Source: CAYPHA01 sp964410215 (GTDB taxonomy: Bacteria; Calditrichota; Calditrichia; Calditrichales; CAYPHA01). From it: a DNA stretch of 63,210 nucleotides. Position numbers and translations under genes: made by a program. This document shows, one piece after another, positions 43,481 through 52,169 of this stretch. The notes under the pieces are model-generated. The model was given only the letters and a program-made list of their open reading frames with translations, did no database searches and had not been told where the DNA came from. Location: NCBI GenBank assembly GCA_964410215.1, contig CAYPHA010000022.1:1-63210 (forward strand), given 5' to 3'. Each line of letters opens with the position of its first letter. Position 1 is the first letter of the stretch.

Positions 43481-45003
43481 TATTCTTCCTCATATTTAAA
43501 GTTTTCCGCGAAGCGGGTCACGGCATTCAGGAGTTTCTCACGTAATTCATCGGAAAGCACTTTTTCTTCGGCGATAGCCGGCAGGATATCCGGGTATTTC
43601 ATTTCCAGGTAATCCAGCATTTCCTTTTCAAACCTGTTCAGCGCGCTCACCGGTATTTTATCGAGAACGCCGTTTGTGCCGGCGAAAATGATAGCGATCT
43701 GCCGTTCAAACGACACCGGTACATACTGCCCCTGTTTCAGAATTTCCACCAGCCGTTCGCCGCGGCGCAGCTGCTGCTGCGTGGCCGCATCCAGGTCGGA
43801 ACCGAACTTGGCGAAAGCTTCCAGTTCACGGTACTGGGCCAGGTCCAGACGAAGGCGCCCGGCAACCTGCTTCATTGCCTTGATCTGGGCATTACCCCCT
43901 ACACGGGAGACCGAGATACCCACGTTAACGGCCGGCCGGATTCCGGAATAGAACAGATTGGACTCCAGATAGATCTGGCCGTCCGTAATGGAAATCACGT
44001 TTGTCGGAATATAGGCGGAAACGTCACCGGCCTGTGTTTCGATAATCGGCAGGGCTGTCAGCGAACCGCCGCCTTCCTCATCGCTCATTTTAGCGGCACG
44101 TTCCAGCAGGCGTGAATGCAGGTAGAACACATCGCCGGGATAGGCTTCACGTCCCGGAGGCCGCCGCAGCAACAGGGAGACCTGACGATAGGCCCAGGCA
44201 TGCTTGGTAAGATCATCATAAACGACAAGGGCATGTTTACCATTATCGCGAAAATATTCACCTATAGCGGCACCGGCATACGGCGCGATAAACTGCAGCG
44301 GTGCGGGATCACTGGCATTGGCCATCACAACCGTCGTAAAATCCATGGCCCCGTGGTCTTCCAGTGTCTTCACCACCTTGGCAACGGTCGAGGCTTTCTG
44401 GCCGATGGCGACATAAATACAGGCGACATCATTGCCCTTCTGATTAATAATGGTATCGAGGGCAATCGCCGTTTTCCCGGTCTGACGGTCACCAATGATC
44501 AGTTCGCGCTGACCGCGGCCGATCGGAATCATCGAATCGATCGCCTTCAGGCCGGTTGCCAGCGGTTCATTCACCGGCTGGCGTTGTATCACACCGGGCG
44601 CCTTGCGTTCCACATAAAACGAATGTTCGGTTTCGATTGTGCCTTTACCGTCAACCGGCTGGCCGAGCGGATTCACCACGCGGCCCAGAAGGGCTTCTCC
44701 GCAAGCTACTTCAACCACTTTCCTGGTACGTTTGACCGTATCGCCTTCTTTGATCAGCGTATCTTCACCGAAAAGAATGACGCCGACATTATCTTCCTCG
44801 AGGTTGAAGACCATACCCATGACCTCATGGGGAAATTCAACCAGCTCTCCGGCCATTACTTTTTCAAGGCCATGGACACGGGCGATACCATCACCAACCT
44901 GCAGGACGGTTCCGACTTCATACACATCCGCTTCTTTCCGGAAGTCCTTTAATTGCTTTTTTAAAATTGCAGAGACTTCGTCCGGTCTCACTGCATTACT
45001 CAT
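43480..45003 (-). CDS. atpA: F-type ATP synthase alpha subunit
   Basis: The non-catalytic nucleotide-binding F1 subunit (507 residues): GDRQTGKTAIALDTIINQ P-loop, the VYDDLTKHAWAYRQVSLLLR block, and NVGISVSRVGGNAQIKAMK. Length and order are standard. Confidence 0.99.
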   Translation of the reverse strand: MSNAVRPDEVSAILKKQLKDFRKEADVYEVGTVLQVGDGIARVHGLEKVMAGELVEFPHEVMGMVFNLEEDNVGVILFGEDTLIKEGDTVKRTRKVVEVACGEALLGRVVNPLGQPVDGKGTIETEHSFYVERKAPGVIQRQPVNEPLATGLKAIDSMIPIGRGQRELIIGDRQTGKTAIALDTIINQKGNDVACIYVAIGQKASTVAKVVKTLEDHGAMDFTTVVMANASDPAPLQFIAPYAGAAIGEYFRDNGKHALVVYDDLTKHAWAYRQVSLLLRRPPGREAYPGDVFYLHSRLLERAAKMSDEEGGGSLTALPIIETQAGDVSAYIPTNVISITDGQIYLESNLFYSGIRPAVNVGISVSRVGGNAQIKAMKQVAGRLRLDLAQYRELEAFAKFGSDLDAATQQQLRRGERLVEILKQGQYVPVSFERQIAIIFAGTNGVLDKIPVSALNRFEKEMLDYLEMKYPDILPAIAEEKVLSDELREKLLNAVTRFAENFKYEEE

Positions 45004-45023
45004 TGATCATACCTCATAGTTTA

Positions 45024-45557
45024 TCATTCAGCGACCAGTTTTTCCCGTAGCTTTTCCAGTTGATAACGAATACTGTTGTCAATGACAAGGTCTTCCACCC
45101 TGACAACGAACCCGCCGATAATCGATGTATCGACATCTTCTTTCAGCAGAACCGATTTACCGATCATCGTTTCGATATTTGTTTTAATTTTTCCCACCTG
45201 CGTTTCGTTCAGAGCAACGGCGCTGACGAGCTCCCCTTCCACCGTATTACGATAATTGAGCACCAGGCGGTAAAACACATCGATAATCGCAGGCAGCAAG
45301 TCAATCCGCTTTTTCTCCGTCACCAAAAGCAGAAAATTATAGGTAAGCGGTTCGAGACGGTCTTTAAACATTTCTTTCACTATCCCGTATTTTTTATGCT
45401 CATTGATCAGAGGGTTTTCCAAAAAGGCTTTGAAGGCGTCTTCCTGATCCAGCATCGCGGAGATGGATCTGAAATCCGTTTCAATCGCCTCCACGTCCCT
45501 GTTTTCAACAGCCAGTTCAAACACAGCCTTTGCATAGCGTTTTGCTATTCTGTCCAA
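45024..45557 (-). CDS. atpH: F-type ATP synthase delta subunit
   Basis: A 177-residue stator subunit that joins F1 to the b stalk: IAKRYAKAVFELA at the start, ENPLINEHKK, and the C-terminal signature DTSIIGGFVVRVEDLVIDNS. A 96-bp space separates it from atpF. Confidence 0.96.
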   Translation of the reverse strand: MDRIAKRYAKAVFELAVENRDVEAIETDFRSISAMLDQEDAFKAFLENPLINEHKKYGIVKEMFKDRLEPLTYNFLLLVTEKKRIDLLPAIIDVFYRLVLNYRNTVEGELVSAVALNETQVGKIKTNIETMIGKSVLLKEDVDTSIIGGFVVRVEDLVIDNSIRYQLEKLREKLVAE

Positions 45558-45653
45558 CGAATTATCCTCATGCGTTAGTTAACCATGCCGCAGACATGTT
45601 CTCCGGTCAGCCGGAACAACAGCACCCTTCCGGAAGGACAACCGGGAAGCCGG

Positions 45654-46148
45654 CTAATGTTCAGCCGATTTGGGCATGGAATCGATATAATCGTTCACCA
45701 CTTTTTTATGTTTATCCGCATCCAGCGTCTGCGCCAGAATCTTTTCCGCAGCGCCAACCGCCAAATCGGCAACTTCCGCCTTCAGAGAGGCAATAGCGCT
45801 ATCTTTCTGCTGTTCGATCTCTTGTTTGGCCTTTTCCACCATCCGGGCCGACTCATCGCGGGCTTTATCCATAATTTCCTGGCGTGTCTTCTCCGCAAGC
45901 GCCTGGTTCTCTTTCAGTATTTTCTGCGCTTCCGATTCGGCTTCCGCAAGCATTTTTTCGTGACGCTGCAGCAGCGATTCGGCTTCGTCCCGCTGTTTCC
46001 GGGCGGTATCCAGGTCTTCCCTGATCGATTTCTCCCGGTTTTCAACAGCCGAGATCATCGGTTTCAGAGCGACTTTATACAGAATAAAGAGGACCACCAG
46101 AAACGTTATCCAGGTCCAGGCCATCATTCCGGGATCTAATTCAAGCAT
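45654..46148 (-). CDS. atpF: F-type ATP synthase b subunit
   Basis: One N-terminal membrane helix (MMAWTWITFLVVLFILYKVA) and a long charged coiled coil to residue 164, the peripheral stalk. Only one b-type gene is present, so the stalk should be a homodimer. Confidence 0.96.
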   Translation of the reverse strand: MLELDPGMMAWTWITFLVVLFILYKVALKPMISAVENREKSIREDLDTARKQRDEAESLLQRHEKMLAEAESEAQKILKENQALAEKTRQEIMDKARDESARMVEKAKQEIEQQKDSAIASLKAEVADLAVGAAEKILAQTLDADKHKKVVNDYIDSMPKSAEH

Positions 46149-46173
46149 CTGATTTCCCTTCTGTTCTCAATGA

Positions 46174-46410
46174 TTAACCTTTGCTGGCTAACAGGAAGCA
46201 CACAACGGCTCCAAAAAGAGCGACACCTTCAATCATGGCGGCCGCAATAATCATCGTAATACGAATCGCGCCACCGGCTTCAGGCTGCCGCGCTGTTCCG
46301 TCCATTGCAGATGAGGCAATTTTACCGATACCAAAACCGGCACCAAATGTTACAAAACCGGCTCCGATTCCGGCTGCCAGATACGCAAATGCTAATGACC
46401 ATTCCATCAT
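46174..46410 (-). CDS. atpE: F-type ATP synthase c subunit
   Basis: A 78-residue hairpin of two membrane helices with polar loop RQPE (41-44). The ion-binding carboxylate is Glu61 in AAAMIEGVALFG. Helix 1 lacks the Gln and helix 2 the Ser/Thr after Glu that mark Na+-binding rings, so proton coupling is expected. Confidence 0.97.
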   Translation of the reverse strand: MMEWSLAFAYLAAGIGAGFVTFGAGFGIGKIASSAMDGTARQPEAGGAIRITMIIAAAMIEGVALFGAVVCFLLASKG

Positions 46411-46477
46411 TATTCGTTTCCTCCTAACTATGTTTTTGAAGATTCGTCTTAACCGTAATTCCTCTGTTTATAGTATA

Positions 46478-47329
46478 TTAATGATCCGGGTTCACGCTCA
46501 TTCCGATAAACAATGCCGACAACACCGTAAAGATGTAAGCCTGTATAAAGGCCACCAGTATTTCCAGAAAATTCACAAATATAGCAAATCCGATTGACAC
46601 CGGGGACACCCAGTATGATTTAAAAATGATAATCAGACCAAGGAAGGCAAAAAGGACGATATGTCCTGCCGTCATATTCGCAAAAAGACGAATGGTGAGG
46701 GCCACATGTTTTGCGATCAGGCCGACGATTTCGATGACAAACATCAGCGGCCAGAGCAGCAGGGGCACGCCGTGGGGTACAAGGGATTTGTAATAACCGA
46801 TAAAGCCACTTTCCATGATACCGAAAATCTGCGTGGCGAAGAAGGTGATGATGGCCAGCCCTGCCGTGACACTGATATTCCCGGTTGCGGTGCTGAAGAG
46901 CGGGATCAATCCCATCAGGTTGCTGGTCAGGATAAAAATAAAGAAGGTGACCAGCAGCGGCGTAAAGCGGCGTCCCTGTTTTTCTCCCATATTGGAAATA
47001 GCTACTTCATCCCTTATGAAGATCACGAGCATTTCCAGTAGAGCGCCGAACCCCCGGGGCGTTTTGCTTTTTGGGTTATAGGTCAGCCGGAATAATGCAA
47101 TGATGAGCAGCCCGGCGATCCACAGCATGATCACATGATTGGTAATGGAAAGATCGATAGTCATCCCAAACAGTTGTAGCGGTTCGAAATGGGGCAGATG
47201 AAGATGCAGGCCGGGCAGATGCCATTCATTGCTGTTCTGCAGATGATGCTCGATCCAGCGCCCGATATTCTCACCTTGTGCAGCCGCCGTGTCGGCCGGC
47301 GCTGTAGTATGTGTGTTCTCCAGAGACAT
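46478..47329 (-). CDS. atpB: F-type ATP synthase a subunit
   Basis: A membrane stator subunit of 283 residues that forms the proton half-channels. The essential Arg is in HVALTIRLFANMTAGH, and the last helix (VNFLEILVAFIQAYIFTVL) carries the conserved Glu/Gln positions. A histidine-rich N-terminus (LHLHLPHF) precedes the first helix. Confidence 0.97.
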   Translation of the reverse strand: MSLENTHTTAPADTAAAQGENIGRWIEHHLQNSNEWHLPGLHLHLPHFEPLQLFGMTIDLSITNHVIMLWIAGLLIIALFRLTYNPKSKTPRGFGALLEMLVIFIRDEVAISNMGEKQGRRFTPLLVTFFIFILTSNLMGLIPLFSTATGNISVTAGLAIITFFATQIFGIMESGFIGYYKSLVPHGVPLLLWPLMFVIEIVGLIAKHVALTIRLFANMTAGHIVLFAFLGLIIIFKSYWVSPVSIGFAIFVNFLEILVAFIQAYIFTVLSALFIGMSVNPDH

Positions 47330-47334
47330 GCCGA

Positions 47335-47718
47335 TTATTCCTGCTTAAGATGTTTATTTATAATGGTTAACTCCCATATTTGAAAAATAAAGTACAATAT
47401 AAATAATGAAAAAATAAAAACAAAGTTATCAATGTCCATAAATTTAAAAATAATAAATATTACGGCCAGCATAACGCCCATCCTGATGACGATGCCACCG
47501 ATAAATACTCGTACAAACGCGTTAAAATCTTTATTTATTGTTTTTAAAATTATCAGGAAAGCTGCAACGACATTGAGCAGGGCTAATATTCCTGCCAGAA
47601 TCAATCCACTGTTTTCTTCATATCCGAATGCAAAAATATGGGAAAACCCCGCGCTTCCGGCAATATACAAGACCATCGAAACAGCAATACCCAGATAGAA
47701 TTGTTTCTGCATCGGCAC
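47335..47718 (-). CDS. AtpI-like membrane protein
   Basis: Four hydrophobic helices in 127 residues (SMVLYIAGSAGFSHIFAFGY; LILAGILALLNVVAAFLII; IGGIVIRMGVMLAVIFIIF; FVFIFSLFILYFIFQI). Position directly before atpB and the R-x-G-x-M third helix fit ATP synthase subunit I, thought to aid c-ring assembly. Similarity is loose; position is the stronger evidence. It overlaps atpZ by one base. Confidence 0.7.
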   Translation of the reverse strand: MPMQKQFYLGIAVSMVLYIAGSAGFSHIFAFGYEENSGLILAGILALLNVVAAFLIILKTINKDFNAFVRVFIGGIVIRMGVMLAVIFIIFKFMDIDNFVFIFSLFILYFIFQIWELTIINKHLKQE

Positions 47719-47954
47719 TATTTCCGCTCCAGTTGCTGAATCACTTTTATCATATTGTACAGGCCGAGTCCAAATCCGGTAAAAACACCGACGATCAGCC
47801 CCACCGGTTTCGTGCCCGCCTGCCCGTCAAAAAGGTATCCCAGCCAGGCGAAAAGGCCCACGGCTCCAAACAATACATAAACGATATTTAAAAAGGGAGC
47901 CGCTTTATGAAACGCTTCGGTAGCAACCCGGGACCGTTTCGATGCAGGTTTCAT
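47718..47954 (-). CDS. atpZ: AtpZ/AtpI small membrane protein
   Basis: A 78-residue protein with two helices and the AtpZ signature GLFAWLGYLFDGQAGTKPVG then FGLGLYNMIKV. AtpZ-type proteins accompany atpI and may help with Mg2+ or c-ring assembly. First gene of the ATP synthase block, 5 bp after the bactofilin gene. Confidence 0.85.
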   Translation of the reverse strand: MKPASKRSRVATEAFHKAAPFLNIVYVLFGAVGLFAWLGYLFDGQAGTKPVGLIVGVFTGFGLGLYNMIKVIQQLERK

Positions 47955-47959
47955 AATGA

Positions 47960-48361
47960 TCAGGTTTTTTCAGGTGCCGGTGTTTCCGGTTTGGATTGTT
48001 CTGCCGGCGCGGAGACACCCATATCCGACGCCCCGTCGAAGACCGCGCCTTCATCAATTATCAGTTTTTTCGCTTTAAGCTCACCCACCAGGCGTGATTT
48101 TGCTTCCAGAACAAGCTTTTCGCTGACGATGACTTTTCCCTGAATTTTTCCGCCGATTACGGCATTTTTAGCTTCGACGGTGCCATTGACTTCACCACTT
48201 TCACCGACGGTAAGGGTATGTTCGCACTTCAGGGTACCTTTTATTTTGCCGTCCACCCGGATACTGCTGTTCGTTACCAGGTCGCCCACTACCGAGGTGC
48301 CGTTTCCTATAAAATTGAGTTCAGTGGATTTACCCTCCGAACTTCCAGACTTTAATGCCAC
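47960..48361 (-). CDS. Bactofilin
   Basis: A right-handed beta-helix polymer-forming protein (133 residues): FIGNGTSVVGDLVTNSSIRV, GKIKGTLKCEHTLTVGESGE and AVIGGKIQGKV repeats, then a Pro/Glu-rich tail. I choose the GTG at 48361 because AGGAG lies 5 nt before it. Longer starts run far back into the peptidase gene. The start is 1 bp after that gene's stop. Bactofilins organise cell shape or local wall synthesis, and a LytM-type peptidase is a common partner. Confidence 0.92.
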   Translation of the reverse strand: MALKSGSSEGKSTELNFIGNGTSVVGDLVTNSSIRVDGKIKGTLKCEHTLTVGESGEVNGTVEAKNAVIGGKIQGKVIVSEKLVLEAKSRLVGELKAKKLIIDEGAVFDGASDMGVSAPAEQSKPETPAPEKT

Positions 48362-48362
48362 A

Positions 48363-49172
48363 TTAACTCCTATCTTTATTATTCTCTCCAACATAATAAG
48401 CCGGATCCACCGGCCGGCCGTTTTTCCATATTTCGAAATGCAAATGCGGCCCGGAACTGATTCTGCCCGTGTCACCCAGCAGGGCAATCACGTCACCTTT
48501 CCGTATTCTTTGCATTACATCGACCAGATTCCGCTCATTATGACCATAAAGTGAAGAAAAACCGTAATCATGCTGTATAATGACCACATAGCCCATGTGA
48601 TCGGTCCATCCGGTGAACACGACGATGCCGTCAGCAGTGGCCCGTACAGGCGTTTCCTTCGGCGCGGCAATATCGATTCCGACATGGGGTTGGTTCAACA
48701 GCGGATTGAGATCATACCCGCGTGTCATGAACCCGGAAACCGGAAGGAGGCTGGGGATGGAATTAAAAATAGTCCGGCGCTGCTCCAGGTTCATCCTGTT
48801 GAAATTAAGGTCCTGCAGGCTGCTGGAATCGTCGTTGGACAACTGGTCCACCTTCAGGTAACCGCTCAGGGAACCGCGCAACTTCTTTTCGAAATGCTGC
48901 ATCTGAAGCAGGTCTCCTTTGAGTTGTTCCATCTGATCCAGGCCTTTACGCAGTTTGAAATTTTCCTCTTCCAGCCGTACATAATCCAGGGCCACCTCCG
49001 CCACTTTCCAGTAGGTGGCCGCACCGACGATGACGAGGGCGATGACGGTCACCAACGCGGTTATCAGCACACGGAGTGTGGTATACTTCATCTTGATTGT
49101 CCGCGGCTCTTTCTGGTTGTCCGGGACGATGAGGATGGAAAAATATTTGGTTTTATGTCGTTTATGAGCCAT
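48363..49172 (-). CDS. M23-family (LytM) peptidase, membrane-anchored
   Basis: One membrane helix at about 33-54 (VLITALVTVIALVIVGAATY), a coiled coil (EEENFKLRKGLDQMEQLKGD) and a C-terminal M23 domain with Zn ligands His and Asp in QPHVGIDIAAP and the HxH in GPHLHFEIW. All four metal positions are kept, so it should be an active peptidoglycan endopeptidase facing the periplasm. It is encoded between parB and the bactofilin, which probably positions it. Confidence 0.93.
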   Translation of the reverse strand: MAHKRHKTKYFSILIVPDNQKEPRTIKMKYTTLRVLITALVTVIALVIVGAATYWKVAEVALDYVRLEEENFKLRKGLDQMEQLKGDLLQMQHFEKKLRGSLSGYLKVDQLSNDDSSSLQDLNFNRMNLEQRRTIFNSIPSLLPVSGFMTRGYDLNPLLNQPHVGIDIAAPKETPVRATADGIVVFTGWTDHMGYVVIIQHDYGFSSLYGHNERNLVDVMQRIRKGDVIALLGDTGRISSGPHLHFEIWKNGRPVDPAYYVGENNKDRS

Positions 49173-49186
49173 TATCTCTGCTAATC

Positions 49187-50059
49187 CTATTTGTTTTCGA
49201 TATGATCGAAGAGTTCGATCAACCGGTTCAGGTCTTCCGGCGAATAGAATTCAATTTCGATCGAGCCCCCTTCTTTCTTAGACCGTATACGTACTTTTGT
49301 TCCCAGGATTTCCCGGAAGTTCTCTTCCACTTTCTGTATAAAAACAGAGCGCCGCGGTTTCTGTGTTTCTTCGGGAGGATCCGTTTCCATGGCTTCTTTG
49401 ACGAGTTTTTCCACCTTGCGGACCGACAGGTTGTCCCGGACGATTTTTTTCCAGATCGCCTCCTGCACATCCCGTTTTTCAATGGACAAGAGGGCCCGGG
49501 CGTGCCCCATGGAGAGATCACCTTTTTTCACGCTTTCCTGGATTCCGGCGGGCAGCTTAAGCAGACGAACGATATTGGCGATGGTGGTACGGTCTTTCCC
49601 GATCTTCTGCGCGACATCATCCTGCGTCAGATTGCATTCATCGATCAGCCGCTGATAGGCCGTGGCCTGTTCGATCGGATTCAGCCGTTCCCGCTGAACA
49701 TTTTCGATCAGGGCCAGCTCCAGCATCTCTTCCTTGGTTTCCACCTCGATGATATAGGCCGGAATTTTCGGGTGTCCGATTTCCGAAACGGCACGAAGGC
49801 GCCTTTCACCGGCGATCAGCTCGTAATTACCATTCGCTTTGCGGACCGTAATGGGCTGTATCACCCCTTTTTCCCGGATGGAAGACTTCAGTTCATCCAG
49901 GGCGACAGGATCAAACGCAACGCGCGGTTGATAGGGGTTTGCGCGGACCCGGGCCACCTCGATCTCGGCCAGGCTGCTCGGATCGGCAATTTCATTTTCT
50001 TCTTTTTCCGGTATCAGGGCACTCAGTCCGCGGCCCAGACGTTTCTTTTTACTATCCAC
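49187..50059 (-). CDS. parB: ParB chromosome-partition protein
   Basis: It starts with KKRLGRGLSALIPEKEE (the ParA-stimulating segment). CTP-binding motifs GERRLRA and ENVQRERLNPIEQA are intact, followed by the HTH (LTQDDVAQKIGKDRTTIANI) and a C-terminal dimerisation helix (290 residues). It loads on parS as a CTP-dependent clamp. I found no parS site in this window. Confidence 0.97.
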   Translation of the reverse strand: MDSKKKRLGRGLSALIPEKEENEIADPSSLAEIEVARVRANPYQPRVAFDPVALDELKSSIREKGVIQPITVRKANGNYELIAGERRLRAVSEIGHPKIPAYIIEVETKEEMLELALIENVQRERLNPIEQATAYQRLIDECNLTQDDVAQKIGKDRTTIANIVRLLKLPAGIQESVKKGDLSMGHARALLSIEKRDVQEAIWKKIVRDNLSVRKVEKLVKEAMETDPPEETQKPRRSVFIQKVEENFREILGTKVRIRSKKEGGSIEIEFYSPEDLNRLIELFDHIENK

Positions 50060-50810
50060 GAAGCATTTCCTCGGCCAAACTCATATAATTCTGACTACCT
50101 ACACACACGGCATCGTACATGATGATCGGTTTGCCGAAACTGGGCGCTTCACCGAGACGCACGTTTCTGCTGATCACAGTATCATACACCTTGTTTTTAA
50201 AATATTCACGTACATCGCCGGCCACCTGGTTGCACAGGTTCAGACGATTATCATACATCGTAAGCAGCACACCTTCAATCTGCAGATCCTTGTTCAGGTT
50301 TTTCTGGACCAGATGAATGGTATTCAGCAACTGGGACAACCCCTCGAGTGCATAGTATTCGCACTGAATCGGGATCAGGACCGAATCGGCCGCGCTGAGC
50401 GCATTCAATGTAAGCAGACCCAGGGAAGGCGGACAATCAATAAAAACATAATCGTACTCATCTTTAATTGCCGTGACCTTCTGAAGCAGCCGGTGTTCGC
50501 GATCCTGTTCGTCCACCAGTTCCACTTCGGCACCGACCAGGCGGATGTGTGAAGGGACGAGATCCAGATGAGGCACCTTTGTTTTAACCACGGTATCATG
50601 TATATCGACATTATGCATCAATGTTTCATATACCGAATTTTTACTTGCTTCCGGATCCACACCGATTCCGCTGGTCGCATTCGCCTGCGGATCAAAATCA
50701 ACCAGCAGGACTTCCTTTTCGGCAATAGCCAGGCAACTGGCCAGGTTTATCGCGGTTGTCGTTTTACCGACGCCGCCCTTCTGATTGGTAATAGCAATGA
50801 TTTTTCCCAT
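50052..50810 (-). CDS. parA: ParA chromosome-partition ATPase
   Basis: The deviant Walker A motif KGGVGKTTTAINLA, switch I DFDPQANAT and Walker B VFIDCPPSLG are all present in 252 residues. It moves ParB-parS complexes on the nucleoid. It overlaps parB by 8 bp and is the first gene of a run that continues through M23, the bactofilin and the ATP synthase. Confidence 0.98.
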   Translation of the reverse strand: MGKIIAITNQKGGVGKTTTAINLASCLAIAEKEVLLVDFDPQANATSGIGVDPEASKNSVYETLMHNVDIHDTVVKTKVPHLDLVPSHIRLVGAEVELVDEQDREHRLLQKVTAIKDEYDYVFIDCPPSLGLLTLNALSAADSVLIPIQCEYYALEGLSQLLNTIHLVQKNLNKDLQIEGVLLTMYDNRLNLCNQVAGDVREYFKNKVYDTVISRNVRLGEAPSFGKPIIMYDAVCVGSQNYMSLAEEMLRG

Positions 50811-50860
50811 ATTTCCTCAATTGGTTCGGGATAACTCATTTCGATTTGAATTAAACTTAT

Positions 50861-50889
50861 AATTTATAGTGGTTAACAAAATAAATCAA
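50861..50889 (-). promoter_or_regulatory. Promoter of parAB and downstream genes
   Basis: Minus-strand TTGATT (50884-50889) and TAAATT (50861-50866), 17 bp apart, end about 50 bp before the parA ATG. No other promoter-sized gap appears before the atp genes. Confidence 0.5.
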
Positions 50890-51167
50890 GGAGAAAGGAT
50901 GAAGAACTCAGAACTCAGAGCTCAGAACTCAAGTTTTCAAATCCCCCCGGTAAGGCAGGATGCCGCAGGCAGCGGGGTGTAGAGAAGGTGCAAAGGGCAA
51001 CAGCAGGCAGGATTCAGGATGTCATCCCGGGCGAATGAGCGAAGCGAATGAAGACCCGGGATCTCCGACCATCACACAGAGATCCCGGATCTGCGCTCAC
51101 TGCGTTCGCTGCGTCCGGGATGACAACCTCTCTTACTCCTTGCTCCTTGTCCCTTGTTCCTTGCACC
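50890..51167. repeat. Intergenic space made of repeat modules
   Basis: Between parA and the 332-residue TPR gene I see no coding sequence. It starts with short GAACTCAGA-type direct repeats (50908-50932). An inverted copy of the C-rich module follows (about 50941-51005), then a 104-bp REP-like element (51021-51124) and a CTCCTTGTCCCTTGTTCC-like word run up to the TPR gene's stop codon. Confidence 0.7.
51021..51124. repeat. 104-bp REP-like palindromic element, copy 1
   Basis: It begins GTCATCCCGG and ends CCGGGATGAC. Inside are GACCCGGGATCTCC and GATCCCGGATCTGCG arms joined by TCACACAGAG. Full copies of the same length lie at 61289-61392 and, inverted, at 62859-62962; a half copy lies at 58714-58758. 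The flank CAGGATTCAGGAT is shared with the copy at 62859. Confidence 0.9.
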
Positions 51168-52166
51168 TTATTCGCAGCCTTTCAGCAGCTCCGCGGCTTT
51201 CTCCAGGCGTTTTTTACCCTGTTCGGTCAGCTCGTCTTCCGTATAGGTAGGGTTCAGGACCAGCTGACAATGCCGGCGGCAGTTCGCCCTGTCCCCCAGG
51301 CGGGCGTAAAGCTCGGCAAGTTTGACATGACAGGCGACACGATGCATGGGATTCACCTGGGTACTGCGTTCGATCAGACCCAATAGTTTATAGTAGGCGT
51401 CAAGGGCCTGGTCATTACGGTGCATTTTATACAGGGTATGGGCATAGGCCCACCACATGAAGGGGCTGGACGGATAGGCTTCAATGACCTTCCGGGCGTA
51501 GCCGAGCGCTTCATCGAATTTTCCATAATCGAGAAGGATATAAATCAGCTGATGCATGGCCATATAGCGGCTGTAGGTACTGTGCGCAATTGCTTTCATG
51601 ATGTTGGCAATTCCCTCTTCGCGGTTATCCGAAACCAGCGGCAGCCATTTAAACCGGGTGCTTACCCAGTATTGAAACGTACCGATACCCAGGTAGGCAT
51701 CATAGAGGGACGGATCCCGTTCGACGGCTTTCTCCAGGTCTTTCCGGGCCTTCAGTCCGTTTTTAAAGGCCGGATACCAACTTCCGCTTTGCCCCTGGTA
51801 AAAGGCCAGATATCCCAGGGCACTCCCCCTGTAAAAATAGAGTTGCGCCTCCCGTTTTTTATCCTTCTCCTTTTCCATCTGCTGTGAACTGCGGTCGATT
51901 ACCTTTTTCAACACATTTAAGAAAACCGTCTCCCCGACCGGCTTCTCGAAGTGGGTCATTTTTGAATTAAGCACAGAAGCGTAGTAAAACAGCACGGCCA
52001 GCCCCGAATCGCCGCGGGCCATCCGTCCTGTCAGCAGCGATTCCGCCTCGGCAAAACGCGTATTAATGGTAAAGTCAATACTCTTTTCAATCCATTCTTT
52101 TTCAGACGCCTGCACAGAGAGCGTGAAGAGGAGGGCCACGAGAACCGACAGTCTGCTTCGCATCAT
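51168..52166 (-). CDS. Exported TPR protein
   Basis: Signal peptide MRSRLSVLVALLFTLSVQA, then TPR-like helices over 332 residues (AQLYFYRGSALGYLAFYQGQ; YDAYLGIGTFQYW; ALGYARKVIEAYPSSPFMWW; VACHVKLAELYARLGDRANC). It lies 3 bp after the metalloprotease gene and is probably co-expressed with it. The last codons run up to the repeat-filled intergenic region. Specific function unknown. Confidence 0.82.
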   Translation of the reverse strand: MMRSRLSVLVALLFTLSVQASEKEWIEKSIDFTINTRFAEAESLLTGRMARGDSGLAVLFYYASVLNSKMTHFEKPVGETVFLNVLKKVIDRSSQQMEKEKDKKREAQLYFYRGSALGYLAFYQGQSGSWYPAFKNGLKARKDLEKAVERDPSLYDAYLGIGTFQYWVSTRFKWLPLVSDNREEGIANIMKAIAHSTYSRYMAMHQLIYILLDYGKFDEALGYARKVIEAYPSSPFMWWAYAHTLYKMHRNDQALDAYYKLLGLIERSTQVNPMHRVACHVKLAELYARLGDRANCRRHCQLVLNPTYTEDELTEQGKKRLEKAAELLKGCE

Positions 52167-52169
52167 CCC

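Noticed and set aside
49187..50810. parS site near parAB
   Set aside because: I looked for TGTTTCACGTGAAACA and close variants. The only CACGTG-containing sites (near 5282, 13676 and 23948) match less than half of the consensus.
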